Part shown: positions 45,216 to 58,295 of the stretch, in pieces
Layout: every line of letters begins with the position of its first letter
Position numbering within the stretch: the first letter of the stretch is position 1
NCBI GenBank assembly: GCA_013146195.2
Contig: CM028379.1
Location: forward strand, 110,726,168-110,790,167
DNA: 64,000 bases
Source: Codonopsis lanceolata
Taxonomy: Eukaryota > Streptophyta > Magnoliopsida > Asterales > Campanulaceae
Reading direction: 5' to 3'
The notes under the pieces: generated by a model
What the model was told of the DNA's origin: nothing
Seen by the model: the letters and a program-made list of their open reading frames with translations, nothing else
Database searches by the model: none
Program-made: the position numbers and the translations under genes

Positions 45216-45227
45216 GCTCGATACCAA
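45216..45227 (-). other. Primer binding site of Tekay element B (tRNA-Met type)
   Basis: On the minus strand TTGGTATCGAGC follows the LTR end; it is one base short of the usual TGGTATCAGAGC complementary to initiator tRNA-Met. Confidence 0.65.
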
Positions 45228-45228
45228 T

Positions 45229-48200
45229 CGACCCGACCCGATGTGGAACCGCGGGTCGGACCGCCCAAATAGGAGGGAAACAAGTAAACAAATAACATGC
45301 AAGGACTCAATTAAAGAAAACGACGTGACGCAACATTAGAGACGTAGCACGCCTCGGCACCAAAAGGCCGGTATTTTTAAAACTTTTCAAACCTGATATA
45401 ACAGTTAAGCAATTAAACCAAGTCATCGGCGACACTACATGCCGGAACCCAAGCTAACAGTTTATGGACAACAATTAAATAAGAGCTAATAGGATGCTCA
45501 GCGGAAGACTTATACGTAGTGAACTACTAAACATGATAACCAAAGCTCGGCTTACACAATGCCGGCATAAAAGGGGTTACAAGTACTACAAGTAGATAAC
45601 TAAAATAAACAAGTACAAGTTCTAGCACATTCCCAAGCATAGTCTAAATGAATTGCTTTAAAACCCGTCGTCCTTACAATTTACAAAAGAAAGGAAGATG
45701 ACATCTAAACCACCTCTTCAAACTGCAACGGCAAACCAAAAGAGGAACAAGGCACGAACATGGCAAGTCTCAACGAGAAGGACCTGTTTTGCTAAGATCT
45801 AAAGCAGTAAAGGGAAAAGGGTAAGTCATAAAGACTTGTAAGCTATCAATCATGCATGTCATGGCAATATGCAACATACAAGGCAAGATATCGTCACATA
45901 AGCATATAGAACATATATCCAAAATGCACATTGTTTCACATAGGTGCTTATAATTAAATCACATAGGATAAGGATATATGGAGAGTCCGGCCGCTACGTA
46001 GTTCCCGCATACAAGCGTTATGGAATGTGAGGTGTCGGATGTGTGTAAGTACATCGACCTTCCGAGGAGATGCCCGGATAGACACACCAATGATGCTCTA
46101 ATTGTTACAAAGGGGGGCTACTTCCCCCGTGGCCACAAGGAGGCGTGTGTGAACAAAGACGGGTGTGCCAGCTGGACTCATGCAAATGCCAAGTAGTGTT
46201 TACTTAACAAATTCTCAAGTAGTGAACGAGGTCGACAAGAGCGATCTCGTTCATGACAAGTAATTATTCTCATCAATAATCAAGTAGGATTGAGTTCGAC
46301 AAGAGCAAACTCAACATGTCAAATAGGCATTCGATTATATGACATCTAAAATCAAGCATGGAAATCAATCCAAATTCAAGAGTCTAGAATTATTATTCTT
46401 AGAGAAACGTGTTTAGAACGTCGTAGGGATTGATCATTGAGCCGGTATTGTTCAATGGCTCACTAAATTTGACTCCGTTGAGTCATCTCTAAAAATTCAT
46501 CCAATAGAGTTTAAATGCTAAATGCATCCTAAACCCTTTTCTAAGTTCTCGTATAGGTTAGACTAGGCCATTAATCCACTTAACAACCATAGTCAAGAAT
46601 TATCAATAATTCAAAATTCATGGAACCTTAGAATCATTATTTCTAAAAGTTATTAAAAGTCAATGGTCCAAGAACAATAGTTATTCCTAAGGAGGCATAG
46701 AACACTTTTAGTTTTAAGCATAGGACCAAATCAATAGGTTGAACAATTCATAGTTTATGAAACCCTAAAATCACAATCTCTAAGAGTTGTCAAAATTCAT
46801 TAGTCCAAGAACAATAGTTATTCCTAAGGAGGCATAGAACACTTTTAATTCTAGGCTTGGGACTAAATTAACAAGATGAACATATCATTCAAAAATCTCA
46901 TAAGATCAAATCATCATCAAACATGGCATGGACATGGTAGGAGCATGGGAATCATAAGAAGAGGGGGACATGGCAATTCTAGCATACATCCTAAGGGTGA
47001 ATCAATAGCTTACCTTACACCAAAGAAAAAGATGGGATGAGCACAAACTAATCGGATGGAATCGAGCTCCTCGTCGATAGCTTCACTTTGGTGGTCTCGG
47101 TTTGGCAATCGGAGGTCGGGAGCTCAAGTTATGGGAGAAACACACACTAATCTCCCCTCACCAACACACACAAAAGCTTGGGGAAGAGAGAGAAGAAATT
47201 TTCTGATATGGTGGGATTATAGGCTGATCACAAATTAGGAGTATTATATATGGCATGCAATTTGTGAGTGGAACTCCACATATCACAAGGAGAGGGCTTG
47301 GAAATCCACTTGTCAAGTGGAGGATGATTGAGGTTAGTGTTAATCCAACTTAATTAGGGTCTAATAGGGAGGTTTAGGTTCAATTAGGATGGGGGTTTAA
47401 GGGTCTAATTGGGACACAATCAGATTGCATCAAAAAATCCCGTAAGTGAAACCCAGCTATGATGCGGTCGCATCCTCCAAGAACCATGCTAGCGTATGGA
47501 CTGTTCACAGCACAAAACTCATTTTCTTGTTTCTGACCAGCAAACTTGTAAATTCCACCATTAATTGCTAACACCTCCAAATGAGGTTATTCTTTCTTAG
47601 TCTGAAACTAGACTCCTTAAACTATATTGTAGACTTTTAAATTACTCTATTTGGACTTAAATTCATCAAAATATGGTCATTACAAGTTCAAGTACAGAAG
47701 CTGAATCCTTGAAAACAGAATTCTGGGACAGCCGTAAGTCAAGACCTAATTGAGGTACTTAGACACTTTGGAAAATTACCAAATTGTACAGAGAGTATCC
47801 TAACATATGTAGGTAAAACATACTAAGTTTTTAGAAAATTTCCTTTAGTAGATTGGTACCAGAATTTTCCCGAAGTTTACCCAAAAACATGACTGATCTG
47901 TGAAGAAATAAATTGGTCATCTTATTACCAAATGCAACAAGTCTATGAACAATGATTGTGCAAGCATGATAAATACTAGTACACTTGGTCTAGAACTCAA
48001 ATGAACTTCTCACAAGTTGAAAACACAAAGAATACAAGCAACGAAGGAAATCCCGAGAAACCCTAAGACTCAAACGAAGCAACAATGCTTCTAAACTTCC
48101 AACCAAGCTTACTATGATCAAGATGAATGTTCTAAGACATATATGAAAGGTAATAGAACCCCAACAAGTCTTGGTTAAGTGCTAACATGCTAAGGCAAAC

Positions 48201-48372
48201 ACTCAAAACACAAACGGCAAGGTATGTAACGCATAAAAGACATTCAAGTGACTATGAACGTAACAACTCTAATGCAAGCATGACATGAACCAATTGAAGT
48301 CTCTAACATGTTAAGACATATGATAAACATGCTATAATGATATAATACAAGTAATGGGTTTGGGTTCTCACA
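45229..48372 (-). repeat. 5' LTR of Tekay element B (3.1 kb)
   Basis: Minus strand: starts TGTGAGAACCCAAACCCATT and ends CGGGTCGGGTCG; the last bases (TCACA) are lost next to the primer site. Homologous to LTR A. It contains GATGCGGTCGCATC at 47461-47474 and CCATGCTAGCGTATGG at 47484-47499. Confidence 0.8.
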
Positions 48373-48384
48373 GCATGGGTCATA

Positions 48385-48404
48385 TATGATGCGACCGCAT
48401 CATA
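48385..48404. repeat. Perfect 9-bp-arm dyad in LTR G
   Basis: TATGATGCG and CGCATCATA flank a two-base AC centre. It is the longest of the GCG-NN-CGC dyads together with the one at 35994. Confidence 0.9.
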
Positions 48405-48617
48405 GCAGAATCAGGATAGGTGAGTTTTTGAGTGGTTTTTGGTTGTTGACCCAAGTGCCCTTGCCCTTGGCCGTCCTTGGTGACTTGAAGCCCTCATTTT
48501 TGACTCTCCTAAGACCCTTTTAAGCCCTTGGATCATTCCTTATCAATGGCTTGCATGTCATAGCCAATGAGAAGCCAATTAACACCCTTCACATGGATTG
48601 GGGTTTTGTTGGCAAGT

Positions 48618-48625
48618 ATATAAAC
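48618..48625 (+). promoter_or_regulatory. Tekay LTR TATA box (TATATAAA)
   Basis: TATATAAA lies in GGCAAGTATATAAACCTTC. The inverted LTR A has the same GAAGTATATAAACTT context at 31205, so this promoter position is conserved in the family. Confidence 0.55.
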
Positions 48626-50908
48626 CTTCTTTCAGCCATTTCAGCCATTGTTGATTAACAACAACCAGATATTCAGAGACATAAACTCCATTTTCGTCCA
48701 TGGAGGTCACCCCAACTTGAGAGAACATTTCCCGGAGTTCCGGTGGTCCGATCGGCGATCCTTGCTTTGATCATCCATTCATCCATTAATCTTAGGACTA
48801 AGGTACGTTGACAATTCCCTGAGATTTTCATGTTCAATAAAATGACATGACCCCTTCATTATAGTTGCTCTATTGATGATTATGAACATATTTTGTGAAG
48901 ACAAATCCTCCAATTCAACCTAAGAAATATGAGTAGGATTTTATGAATTCTTATTGAAGTTGTGATTTTGACATTATGCAAAGCATGAATGTTGTTTATA
49001 ATGAGCTTAGGAACAACTCTTGTGAAAGATTATGTTTCAATTCAAGGTTTAACAAAATCTCCGATTCTAGGGTTTGAAACTCGGGATTGTGTTTAAGGCT
49101 AGTTTAAGATCATGAACGGCCTAGTTATCGAGTTCTAAATGAAAGGAGAACTTAGGAAAGGGCAATGTGATGGATATGGTATCAATGCTCTATTTGGTTG
49201 AATTTTAGTAAAACTCACCGGAGTTGAGATTAGGGAGTTATTGAACAATACCGACTCCACATTCAATCCCTACAACGTTTGTAGTGCGTTAGACTAATAT
49301 ATTAGCTTACGTGACTTTGGGATGGATTGAAGGGCATGTTTGATATGAGTGATTATAAGACTCAATCGAGTTCTTATGTGGTTTATGTGATTGTGTGAAG
49401 CAAATGCACAATTGAGAGCATGTTGTAGAATGATGTATCTACTTGACAGGTTGAATTCGCTCTTGTCGAATTCCTACTTGATTCTTTAATGAGTAAAAAC
49501 ACCTACTTGTTGAATAATGAATTTGGGGACTATTCTATGAGAAGATTTGGATTGGGGCTTTCTTAGTACTCTATACATGGAGTCTACTTGTATAAGTCGC
49601 TAGGATGACCATGTTGTTATCTAAGACTCACCGGTAAGGTTTGACCTTACGGGTTATTACCGCTCTAGTGTTGCTTAAGTCTTTGACTACCATCGACTTT
49701 TGTGTTATTGAATGAGTTACTACTCTAGGAAGAGTTTAGTAAATGGCTTCATGATCCGAGACTAACGGAGTAGTCTTGGATAGTACATAATGGACTGATG
49801 GTTAAGTTGTGACTCTGTTGAATTTCATAGGTGCATATGGAATACTGTGTATATTTTATATTATGACTAAATGCATGATTTCCTAGTTCCTACCTTGTCA
49901 AGAATTGATTCTTCTATGTGTTTCTATGATATGACTTATGAGCATATTGAATGTATTTGCCTTCATGCCTGATTTGCTCTACAGTTAATGAATTGTGGTG
50001 AACTTGGATTCTACTATTAAGTGGAATTATGAATCAAAATTGAACTAAGCTTGATTTCACAATAATCAACTTGGGCTTCCCTTATATAATTGACTTGGGA
50101 CTTGAACTAAGATTCCTAAATGGAATGAGAACCTTGCTATGCCTCAAACGAGAACATAGAAAAGAGTCTTGGAACACATATAGTGTTCAAACTCTATTTA
50201 GTTGAAATTGTAGTAAAGACTCAACGGAGTCGAGTTAAGGAACAATTGAACCTTACGAGGATCGTGGTGAGATCCTATGATAATTATATTCCATTTGACT
50301 AGATTACTAGCTTTTGGGACTTGAATCGAAGAGAGTGAACAACTTGACACTTATGATTTAGAGACTCAAATGAGCCCCTATTACGGTTTTGTGATTATTG
50401 TAACAATGTGCATAATCGTATGAGTTTAGTAGGTCATTATATGTACTTGAGAATTAGCAAGTAAACATCTACTAGTGCATTGCATATAAGTCCAGCTGGC
50501 ATTACTTGAGTTCTCATGATGATGGTGGGACGATACATTGCCTTCACGAATTATGGGATTCGTGATTGTAATGTATCGCCGTACCGGATTCGGGTTTCAC
50601 ACACACCTCCACTGCTAGCTACAGTGGGGAAGTAGCCCCTTTTTCGTAACCAATTGAGCACATTGGCTAGTGCTATTTTCCTGAGAAGAGAGCTCAGACC
50701 CGAGAAGAGAACTCGGTACTTTGATACCTAAACACGGGTATCACTGGCACGATATGATTAACAGTTGTGATTGCAGGAGCAATACGACAAAAGTGATTTG
50801 GTATCTTCTCTATCCTTTATGTGGCTTACTATGGGCACTTATGTGATAACAATGTGTTAGTTGAACATGAGATCTTATTGACCATGTTTGTATTGGCTGA
50901 TGATAAAT

Positions 50909-51075
50909 GAGAGATTTGATATGTATATATAGATATATGCATACTTGTATATGAGATATATATGAAAGATTTGATGTGTGTATATATATAGATATGCACA
51001 CTTATGCATGATGATTTTATGGGAGATTTGATATGTATATTTAGAGATATACATACTGATATAGGTGTATACATA
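50909..51075 (+). repeat. Three-copy tandem repeat (~56 bp) in LTR G
   Basis: Units start with AGATTTGATRTGTRTAT at about 50912, 50968 and 51024 and contain ATAGATATATGCATACTT-like sequence. The stop-free minus frames over this block come from the repeat. Confidence 0.75.
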
Positions 51076-52145
51076 TAAACATGCACCCTTACACGTGGTA
51101 ACAGTGTGAATAGCTTGATTCATATATATAATGATATGTATACTTGCATATGATGTTTTGTGGGAACTACCTTCTAATTCATTTGATTTGTGTGTGAACA
51201 GGGAATTACACCCTGGTTCATTTGGACGGTTTTGTAAGTAAGAAGGAGTGGATATCTTGTGGAGTATCGAAACGATACGACGCCTCTTCACGGGTTTTTC
51301 GTCATATATAAAATGACACCACAGGTTATGTTTATGTTACATAATTATATGTTGCATATATATTGTAGTAGCGTCTTGGGTCATTATGACTCATCTCGTA
51401 CTTGTTTTTAGTTGCGATCGATAGCGGAGGTCGAGTAGATCGTTATCTAGCGTGGTCGATAGATCGAGGTTAGATCGTGTGGTTCGTGTTTGTAGCAGCC
51501 GACTTTCCCGAGTAGTAGCTTGTGGAGTCTTGTTCCTTTTTAGCATTGTCATTGATTTAATGTACTTTGCTATTCTTGTGAGATCGACATTTTGTAAAGT
51601 TATTTAGACTTTACAGTTGGGTAGAATACTTGGGTATTTGTATTGGTTTTTCTTGGGCCGACGTGTTGTGTCGTGCCTTGTTTTGATTTTAGTATTTATT
51701 TCGTTGTCTCCCGGTAGCTTTGGGGAATTTCATTATTCTAGTTTTTATAGTTGTTGATTGACCCCGGTATGCTTTAGCCGTTGGGTAATTGTTATATCAG
51801 GTTGGTTCTTTGTTGAAACGTCGGCCTGGAGTGCCGATGGTTTAAATTAGCGTCTGCAATGTTGCGGCCGCGAGTTTTGTTTTTCCTCCTTTGAGATATA
51901 ATGTCTCTCTTGGTTTCATTGTCGTTGGTTTCGAGCTTCATAGCTTGGGACTTCTTTCTTATTGCTTCCGCTGATTCGATTTTTGAAATACCGTATTTTA
52001 GTGCGGCGTTATGTTCATGTTTAGAGCGAGTTTGCTCGACTGTTTGACTAGCACTACTGTTTATCAAATGCTTGTCCTCTTATTAAGTTAGTTCCAGCGG
52101 CACGACCTTGGGATTTCGTGTTGGAATCCGGGTCGGGTCGTTACA

Positions 52146-55100
52146 AGTTCCAGTAGAGTGTGAAGAGTGCTGATGCGAGAGTGTGAACGACAGAGATGGA
52201 GGTCTTCAGTTCAGGTTTTGACCAGTAGACATTGAGGTCTACCGATGCAACTGATAACTTTTAAGGAAGTATGCAGCAGTAATGAATGTCTGCTGATATC
52301 AATTAAAAGGTTTATCCGACGTTATCAGTCTTTTGAACACACGAAAGATGATAGCTATTGAGTAGCTTTTATACTGAATTGAATAATGTGTTCAAGAAAG
52401 GTAGAAGTTTACTGATATTTGAGAGCTGAAGGAAATCAATCAATTGTTGGAGGATATCAATCAATTGTATGAGGGATACCAATTTATGAATGATATCAAT
52501 CATTGAAAGATGATCACTAAACTCGATATTGAGGTATGCCGTTGTCGAAAGAATGAATGACAGGGGAGTCGGCATAGATGAGGGTCTGCTGATGAAGGAG
52601 GTCAGCAGGGATGAAGTCTGCTAAGATAGAATGATTTGATGAGTTTTGCAGACAAGAAGGCTTGCTGTTTAAAGATGGAACAACAGACATTGAGATCTGC
52701 CGATACCAATTGAAAGAAGAATATTATAGCAACCATTTCCTTTGGAATGCCTTGGCTTCTGGAAGGATTGACCAAAAGCTTCATCGGCAAAGAGAACGAA
52801 ACAGAAGTGGAGGGAGAGCAAAAAAATACTTCTTATAAAATTGAAGCAACAACAGCAGTAACAGTGGTATCGGTACTTGAATGACACCAAGTTCTGCAGT
52901 TGGCTCCTCCTCACTAGTAGAATATGCGCTTCGATCCCTTTTAGGAGAGAGAACAGAGTCTGTAGGTTACAAGAGTAGAAAAGAGATTTTCTGCAGATTT
53001 TCCTTTTTGCCTTAGCAGCTGTTAAGAGGTACAGTTGCTTCATCGGTAAAGATTAACTGATGACCATGCTACTTCATAATAGAATCCCAATTGAATGATA
53101 AGAGCATTTAGAAGCAAAAACGGAAGACATCAACCGTTTCAGTTAAAGTACTTGAATCACAAAGAAGCAAGTAGCTCAAACTTAGTTAGGCTGACAGTAC
53201 AGATGAAGAATAATTTTTGCTTCAAGGTCAACAGCTAAGATGATGATGACTAACCTTTTAAGGGAAAGGAAGTCATCTTTGTTCAAGACAAGGGAAACAA
53301 GAAAGAGTTTTAGAGCAAAGTTGTCATTGAACAGATGAAGCAGTAGAAAAGAAAAGGATATGAGGAGACTACTTATTTCCTCGAAAGGTCGTTGTTACAA
53401 CGGCAGAGATAAGGTCTACCGTTGAAACTAGAGAGACCTGAAATTATAGGGGGGAATTAAGATTCAACAGAACATCATGGGTTGAGATGAGATCTATAAT
53501 TCCTGATGAAGAAGTTGCAAGGTATGCAGTTCCTTCAAAGAAATCCAAAACTTAAAATTAACCATATTCCAACATTGTTTCTTCATATACCAAGTGTTGA
53601 ATACCAAATGTTGAATAGGAAATTTTATGAGTAAGGATTGGTTTGCTGTTGGGTTAACAGCAGAGTTATATTTGCTATATTGAATTCGAAACAACATATT
53701 ATAGAAAGTACAAATACCGAAATTACAAGCAAATATAAGATTTCATGCTATCAAGGAATGTTCATACAAAAGCAGATAGACATTAAGTAAAGATGCTTTG
53801 AGCAAGTTCTCATTTAGATCAAAATATACTAGAATACAAAGAGGATCTAAAGATTACAGAGTTCATTACAACTTCCAATGACTTAACTATTCCTTTTAAA
53901 CAACTAATCCAAACACCTGATACAATTCTAAAGATAATGATGTTACAAGGAGATGTCTATGAAGACCATGGACCCAGATTCAGCTAACCGGTTGGCAAAC
54001 GGAATACAGGTCCTAGATCAAGGGATTCAGATGACCCAAGGAGGGAGCGGGGTACAACCTTTTCTCCTCTATAGCAACCTCTCTACCAAGCTTAGGCTTG
54101 GTTGTCTCTATCCCAGACATCCTGCATAAACATCTTCTAGAAATATCTAGATATCAGTTTCAATGCAGGCGCTCATCCTCGGGAGTTTTGAAAGGAATAA
54201 CCGAGGAGAAACACATTTGAATGCTGAATATAGGAAGATCTTCAACATGAGAGGGAGCAGTAAATGTGTGCCAAGATAGAGGGAAACAGAAGAAATATGC
54301 TAAATGGTTGTTAAGGCAAGTCTTCACGCGAGAGAAACCCTTGAAACAAACCAAACAACTTTCGAATAATCGGAAGGGTGATTCCAAATTGTTGAGAAGA
54401 AGCCTTGATCTAGTGCTAAGAATTCTCCTAAGTAACATTTTGGAAGAAGGGAATTTTGTATCAGTGTCTATCACAGTGTTTGAGGTAGTTTGCGAGTGAT
54501 AGAGAAGAGGGAAGAAAGGTCTCTATAAATACTCGCTGAGGCAAGACAATGGACCGACTCATTTAAGAGTGAAAAGTCATTTCCAACTACTCTCAATAAA
54601 AGTTATACGGGGAAGAGTGAGAGTTGGTATAAATTTCTAGATATCTGGTAAAGTTACTTCTTTGGAAAGCTAAAAGATTTTGAAAAGTAGGTTTGACTTT
54701 CTTGAAAGAATGAAACGTCTTTAAGTGGATAAAATCTTTTTCAGTGGGATTTGACAAAACATATCTCTTTTTCAGAAGAGTGTTTTGGGAAGTACAATTC
54801 CACATTTCAAAGTCATTTTTATCTTTACCGTGATTCTATGAAATCTGTCTTTTGCATATAAGAAATAGTCAGTTTCTAAATCTTTACCTCAACCTTTGTA
54901 GAAATTGCAAAAGTACCCATGTAGTTTGCACATTGTCTACAAGGTAAAAACTTCTATAAGTCAGCACATAAAACTGAGCTTATGAAGTACTGAGCAACAG
55001 AAGAGTACTTCAAAGAAAATGAGGCAACAAACCAGATGCGTAAATCACAGATCATACTATAAAGATAAGGAAGGAAACAAAGTATGATAGGAGAAATTAC

Positions 55101-56262
55101 TCTAGCTATATATATTGCTTTAGAAAAGAATAGACAAGAGTAGAGCAAGAAAATATAAAGCTATGCAGAGATGATATATTCATGATCATGATTAGCAGGG
55201 AATCATAAACGAAAATCAGTTATATATCATAATCCAGAGGGAAGAAGAAGACCGAATCAGGTGAATAGGATCATGTACTTTCAGTCAAGCAAAGCCTTTT
55301 AGAGCTGGAAGAGAAATAATAAAATGTGCTAGTAGATCTTTTAGAGAAAATACATTCCTGAATAAGAATCAATAAGATCATTAGCAACATTTTATGAGCT
55401 TTAGGAAGCTCCAAAAAATCTCGATATAGGAACAAGTATTTCAAGAAGATCAGTGAAAAGGAAAGACTGGATCTTGAATTTCACATTCTCCCTTGGTCTT
55501 TTTATGCAAAGATAAAGATAAAGATAAGGGGCACAAGACAAGGGATGTACCTTTATGACAGTTATCTGGATCAAGGTAGAGTTTTTCAGAAGATGTCGTT
55601 TTGAATCTGAGCTGATAAATCTATAGTAGATGTTGTCTAAAGAATAGATTTCCTTTGCAAACAAATCGTAAGATTTTGATTCATATTTTCTTGGATTCAA
55701 TTAATTCTTTGAAATATAGGCCAAGTTCCCAGAAACTAAATATCATATAACAGAGGGATCAATCAATGTTTCATGATATAGAGTTTTTGACTCTTAATCT
55801 TTTTCAAGAGAATAGATATGAGTCCTTTTAAAATACTTTCATAGAAGAGTTTTAAGAAGAAATTTTTTCTCTCGAGAATGTGTTAGATTGATTTCAATCG
55901 TTATCCTTATGTCAAGATAACTTGAATCAGAAATTCTTTTAATTGTAGCATCCATCTGAGAATTTTTCATCTCGAGATAGTTAATCATAGTGCCAATTGA
56001 TATAGATATCTGTCATATGAATAAATATCTCACAATCATCATAGTAATCTTCTATCTCATGAAATTTTTGAAAACAAAGTAATTTTTCAAAAAAAAGTAT
56101 ATTTTTCAAAAGTTTTATCTCAACCTGAAATCCTTGTCAAAAGTTTTTGAAGAATAAAACAAATTTTCTTTTGACATGCATTTGAACCGAGCATTCGAGG
56201 ATCGCAACTCTCAGGAGGTTAGTCCTGGCATGAAGCTAGAAGAGCCAAGCTCTGATACCAAT
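52146..56262 (-). mobile_element. Interior of a minus-strand SIRE/Maximus-like copia element, no recognisable coding
   Basis: This sequence lies between LTR G and the primer site of the copia LTR at 56263. I found no gag, protease, integrase, RT or RNase H motif on either strand; the longest minus frame (54160-54474, 104 codons) resembles nothing I know. Several short inverted motifs of the form AGACattgagGTCT with CCGAT next to them recur at 52230-53430. It may be a deletion derivative or a non-autonomous relative, or the left part may be unrelated DNA. Confidence 0.45.
56249..56260 (-). other. Primer binding site (tRNA-Met type) of copia element
   Basis: On the minus strand TGGTATCAGAGC, two bases after the LTR end, matches initiator tRNA-Met priming; it continues TTGGCTCTTCTAGC as in SIRE-type leaders. 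Confidence 0.85.
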
Positions 56263-58117
56263 TGTTGGTCCACAATAATGCTCAAATAGGCTAGAGGGGG
56301 GGTGAATAGCCTATGATGCCAATTTAAAAACTTTTCTTTTGGATATACATAAAGCATAGTTTAGTTGGCAAATACAATTTATCAAAGTTGAACATGTCTG
56401 CCGGTAGAAGCTATCGGTAGACTTGCTCTAAGCAGAAGTAACAACTCTGCCGATAAACTGCTTAATCAAATCAAAGGCCCGATAAAAGATTTGTATAGCG
56501 GAAGGTAAAAAGGCTATGATTTGGAGAAGCCATAAGTGGCTGTACACGAATATACGTTCAGAACAACAGCACACTTATTTCTTCTTTCAAATGCAGGTTT
56601 AGGAGATCAAGTAGAGAATGACTTTTCTAAGGATAAATCATTTATAAAAAGCTCATAGATATGTAAGGACTGAGAGATAAAGTATTAGTAAGAACATATG
56701 AATTTATTCAAAGATAAATTACCTATTACATCAGTCGAAATAGTCTATGTCCAGTTTTCTGGTTTTGTCTTCCTAAGTCTCAATCCTTACTTAATTATCC
56801 ATTCAAGGATCTTTAAATTGCAAAGGACAATAGGAGACGAAACCAAGAAACCGTTATGAGAAGGAAGGATTTTCAAGGTCGCTCGATATAAAGATATATC
56901 GAACCAGTGAGTGTAAAACATTCGACCTTCCATGATGATTGATTATTACACAATCAACAAAGATTTGGATAGGGATACAAATACGAAGATATGAATGCAA
57001 TATCTAGAGACAGCTCTTCATTTTCTTCAGACATTATCTAACATCAATCTTCAGATCTTGATCTCTGTCTTTTGAAGTTTCGGATCATTCTCTTCTCTTT
57101 TCCAAGCTTTTCTTCCTAGCAATCCACTGAGGGTGTTTTGCTAAGATCTGGATGAGTTCACTGCAATCTGTGTAGAAATCAGAGAAACGTTGGTGAAGAC
57201 GATCTCTTCGAAGATATCTTTTCTTTGAAGTTTTTGAGTAGATTGAGTTACTCGTTGCTCATAGTGTATCGTTTGATGATCTTAGATGTCGCTTAATCGT
57301 CACTATGTCACTTCTTTCACACTTCTTTATTTGAGCAAGAGAGGGGTTTATATAGGCGAGAATCAATATGATCGTTGAGAGATGAAGACACGAAGATTTC
57401 TATCCGTTGGAGATGTAGTGGTTGAAGACTTTCGAGTAGAGATCTTTGTTCACAAGATTTTTGACTGTTTGGAGCAGAGGTTTAGTCCTGTAGATCTTGG
57501 AACTCGTTGTCTGTCAGACTATGCTGATAAGTCTCTGAAGAGTAGGTCTGATGTCTGTTGCACTGTCAGGTGGTCTGTTCAATAAAGTAATTGCTTTTTG
57601 ACTTTAACAGACTACTTAAGTGGGAGAAAGTCTTGTAGCTTTAAGTATGTCAGGCTTTTTGAGGCACATACATATTTGTCTTGATTTGAGCAGCTTCTTG
57701 ACATTTCTCTGTAGCACCTGCAGATTCTAAAGTTTGCCGGTGAAATGCTTCGAGCCTGGAAACAAGTCTTCCGATTCAGAGAACCGATGTCCGCAAAGCA
57801 GCTTAACTTGTAGCATGTCCGCGTGGTGAGTCTTTAAGGATATTCTGATCTTTATCACTGAAGGCTTTTGACATAGCTACAGGTCTTCCGGTGCCGAGTG
57901 CATTCTGAAGTGCTGGTCTGTTTTGATCATCATATAGGAAGGTAGGACTTGGATCAAAGCTGAACCTAATCTAAGACCCATGTGATATCAACACGAGTTG
58001 CCATGCTAACCGCACGCATCTTTTAGCCACTCGTGATGACTCACTTGTAATGGGGGCAAGCAAATCAACATATATGGAATATGCAAGGTGATAATTATCA
58101 AGAAGCATATTCCAACA
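56263..58117 (-). repeat. 5' LTR of SIRE/Maximus-like copia element
   Basis: Minus strand: it starts TGTTGGAATATGCTTCTTGA at 58117 and ends GGACCAACA at 56263. A TATATAAACCCC box lies at 57354-57343. An imperfect hairpin (GTCTGCCG ... CGGTAGAC) is at 56398-56424. It is inserted in a Tekay LTR fragment. Confidence 0.8.
57347..57354 (-). promoter_or_regulatory. Copia LTR TATA box (TATATAAA)
   Basis: TATATAAACCCCTCTCTTGC on the minus strand, about 760 bases into the LTR. Confidence 0.6.
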
Positions 58118-58295
58118 ATCTCAACAAAAACGTTAAACAACGTAATAGAATCAAAGTATGAATTAAGTAGCTAATTAACAACTAATAACTTATGAATGAT
58201 AACAATACACACATAAACTAAATAAACATGCTCATGAAAGTTATGAATGCAAGAAGACAAGCACAAGCTGATCATGCAAGAATCTGGGTGTTACA
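58118..58295 (-). repeat. Tekay-like LTR H, 5' tip
   Basis: The minus strand starts TGTAACACCCAGATTCTTGC, close to the start of LTR C (TGTAACGCCCCATAATCTTG), and runs 178 bases before the copia LTR begins. Confidence 0.65.

Larger units (their letters stand above)
41526..48372 (-). mobile_element. Tekay element B: gag-pol and 5' LTR
   Basis: Minus strand order: 5' LTR (48372-45229), primer site, gag, protease, RT, RNase H, integrase zinc region and core start, cut by Tat-2 at 41526. It is the best preserved pol in the window. Its 3' half is not identified: element A repeats the integrase start and cannot be a simple continuation. Confidence 0.85.
48373..52145 (+). repeat. Tekay-like LTR G, plus strand, 5'-truncated
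   Basis: It ends with the family signature GGAATCCGGGTCGGGTCGTT, then ACA at 52145, and shares blocks with LTR A in opposite orientation (AAGTGCCCTTGCCCTTGGCC near 48450 against 31360). A TATATAAA box lies at 48618-48625. The start abuts LTR B without a TG terminus, so ~1 kb of its 5' end is missing. No primer site follows. Confidence 0.75.

Noticed and set aside
28940..48372. Reading elements A and B as one 19-kb Tekay element with LTRs A and B
   Set aside because: The LTR starts agree, but the integrase zinc region is present twice and LTR C intervenes, so they are separate copies.
50810..51291. Minus frames with repeated Tyr/Ile/His (for example 138 codons)
   Set aside because: They read through the 56-bp AT-rich tandem repeat of LTR G.
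52669..53043. 124-codon minus frame in the copia interior
   Set aside because: No match to gag or pol motifs; isolated in non-coding DNA.
54160..54474. 104-codon minus frame as a copia gag
   Set aside because: No knuckle, no UBN2-type core; amino-acid content looks random.
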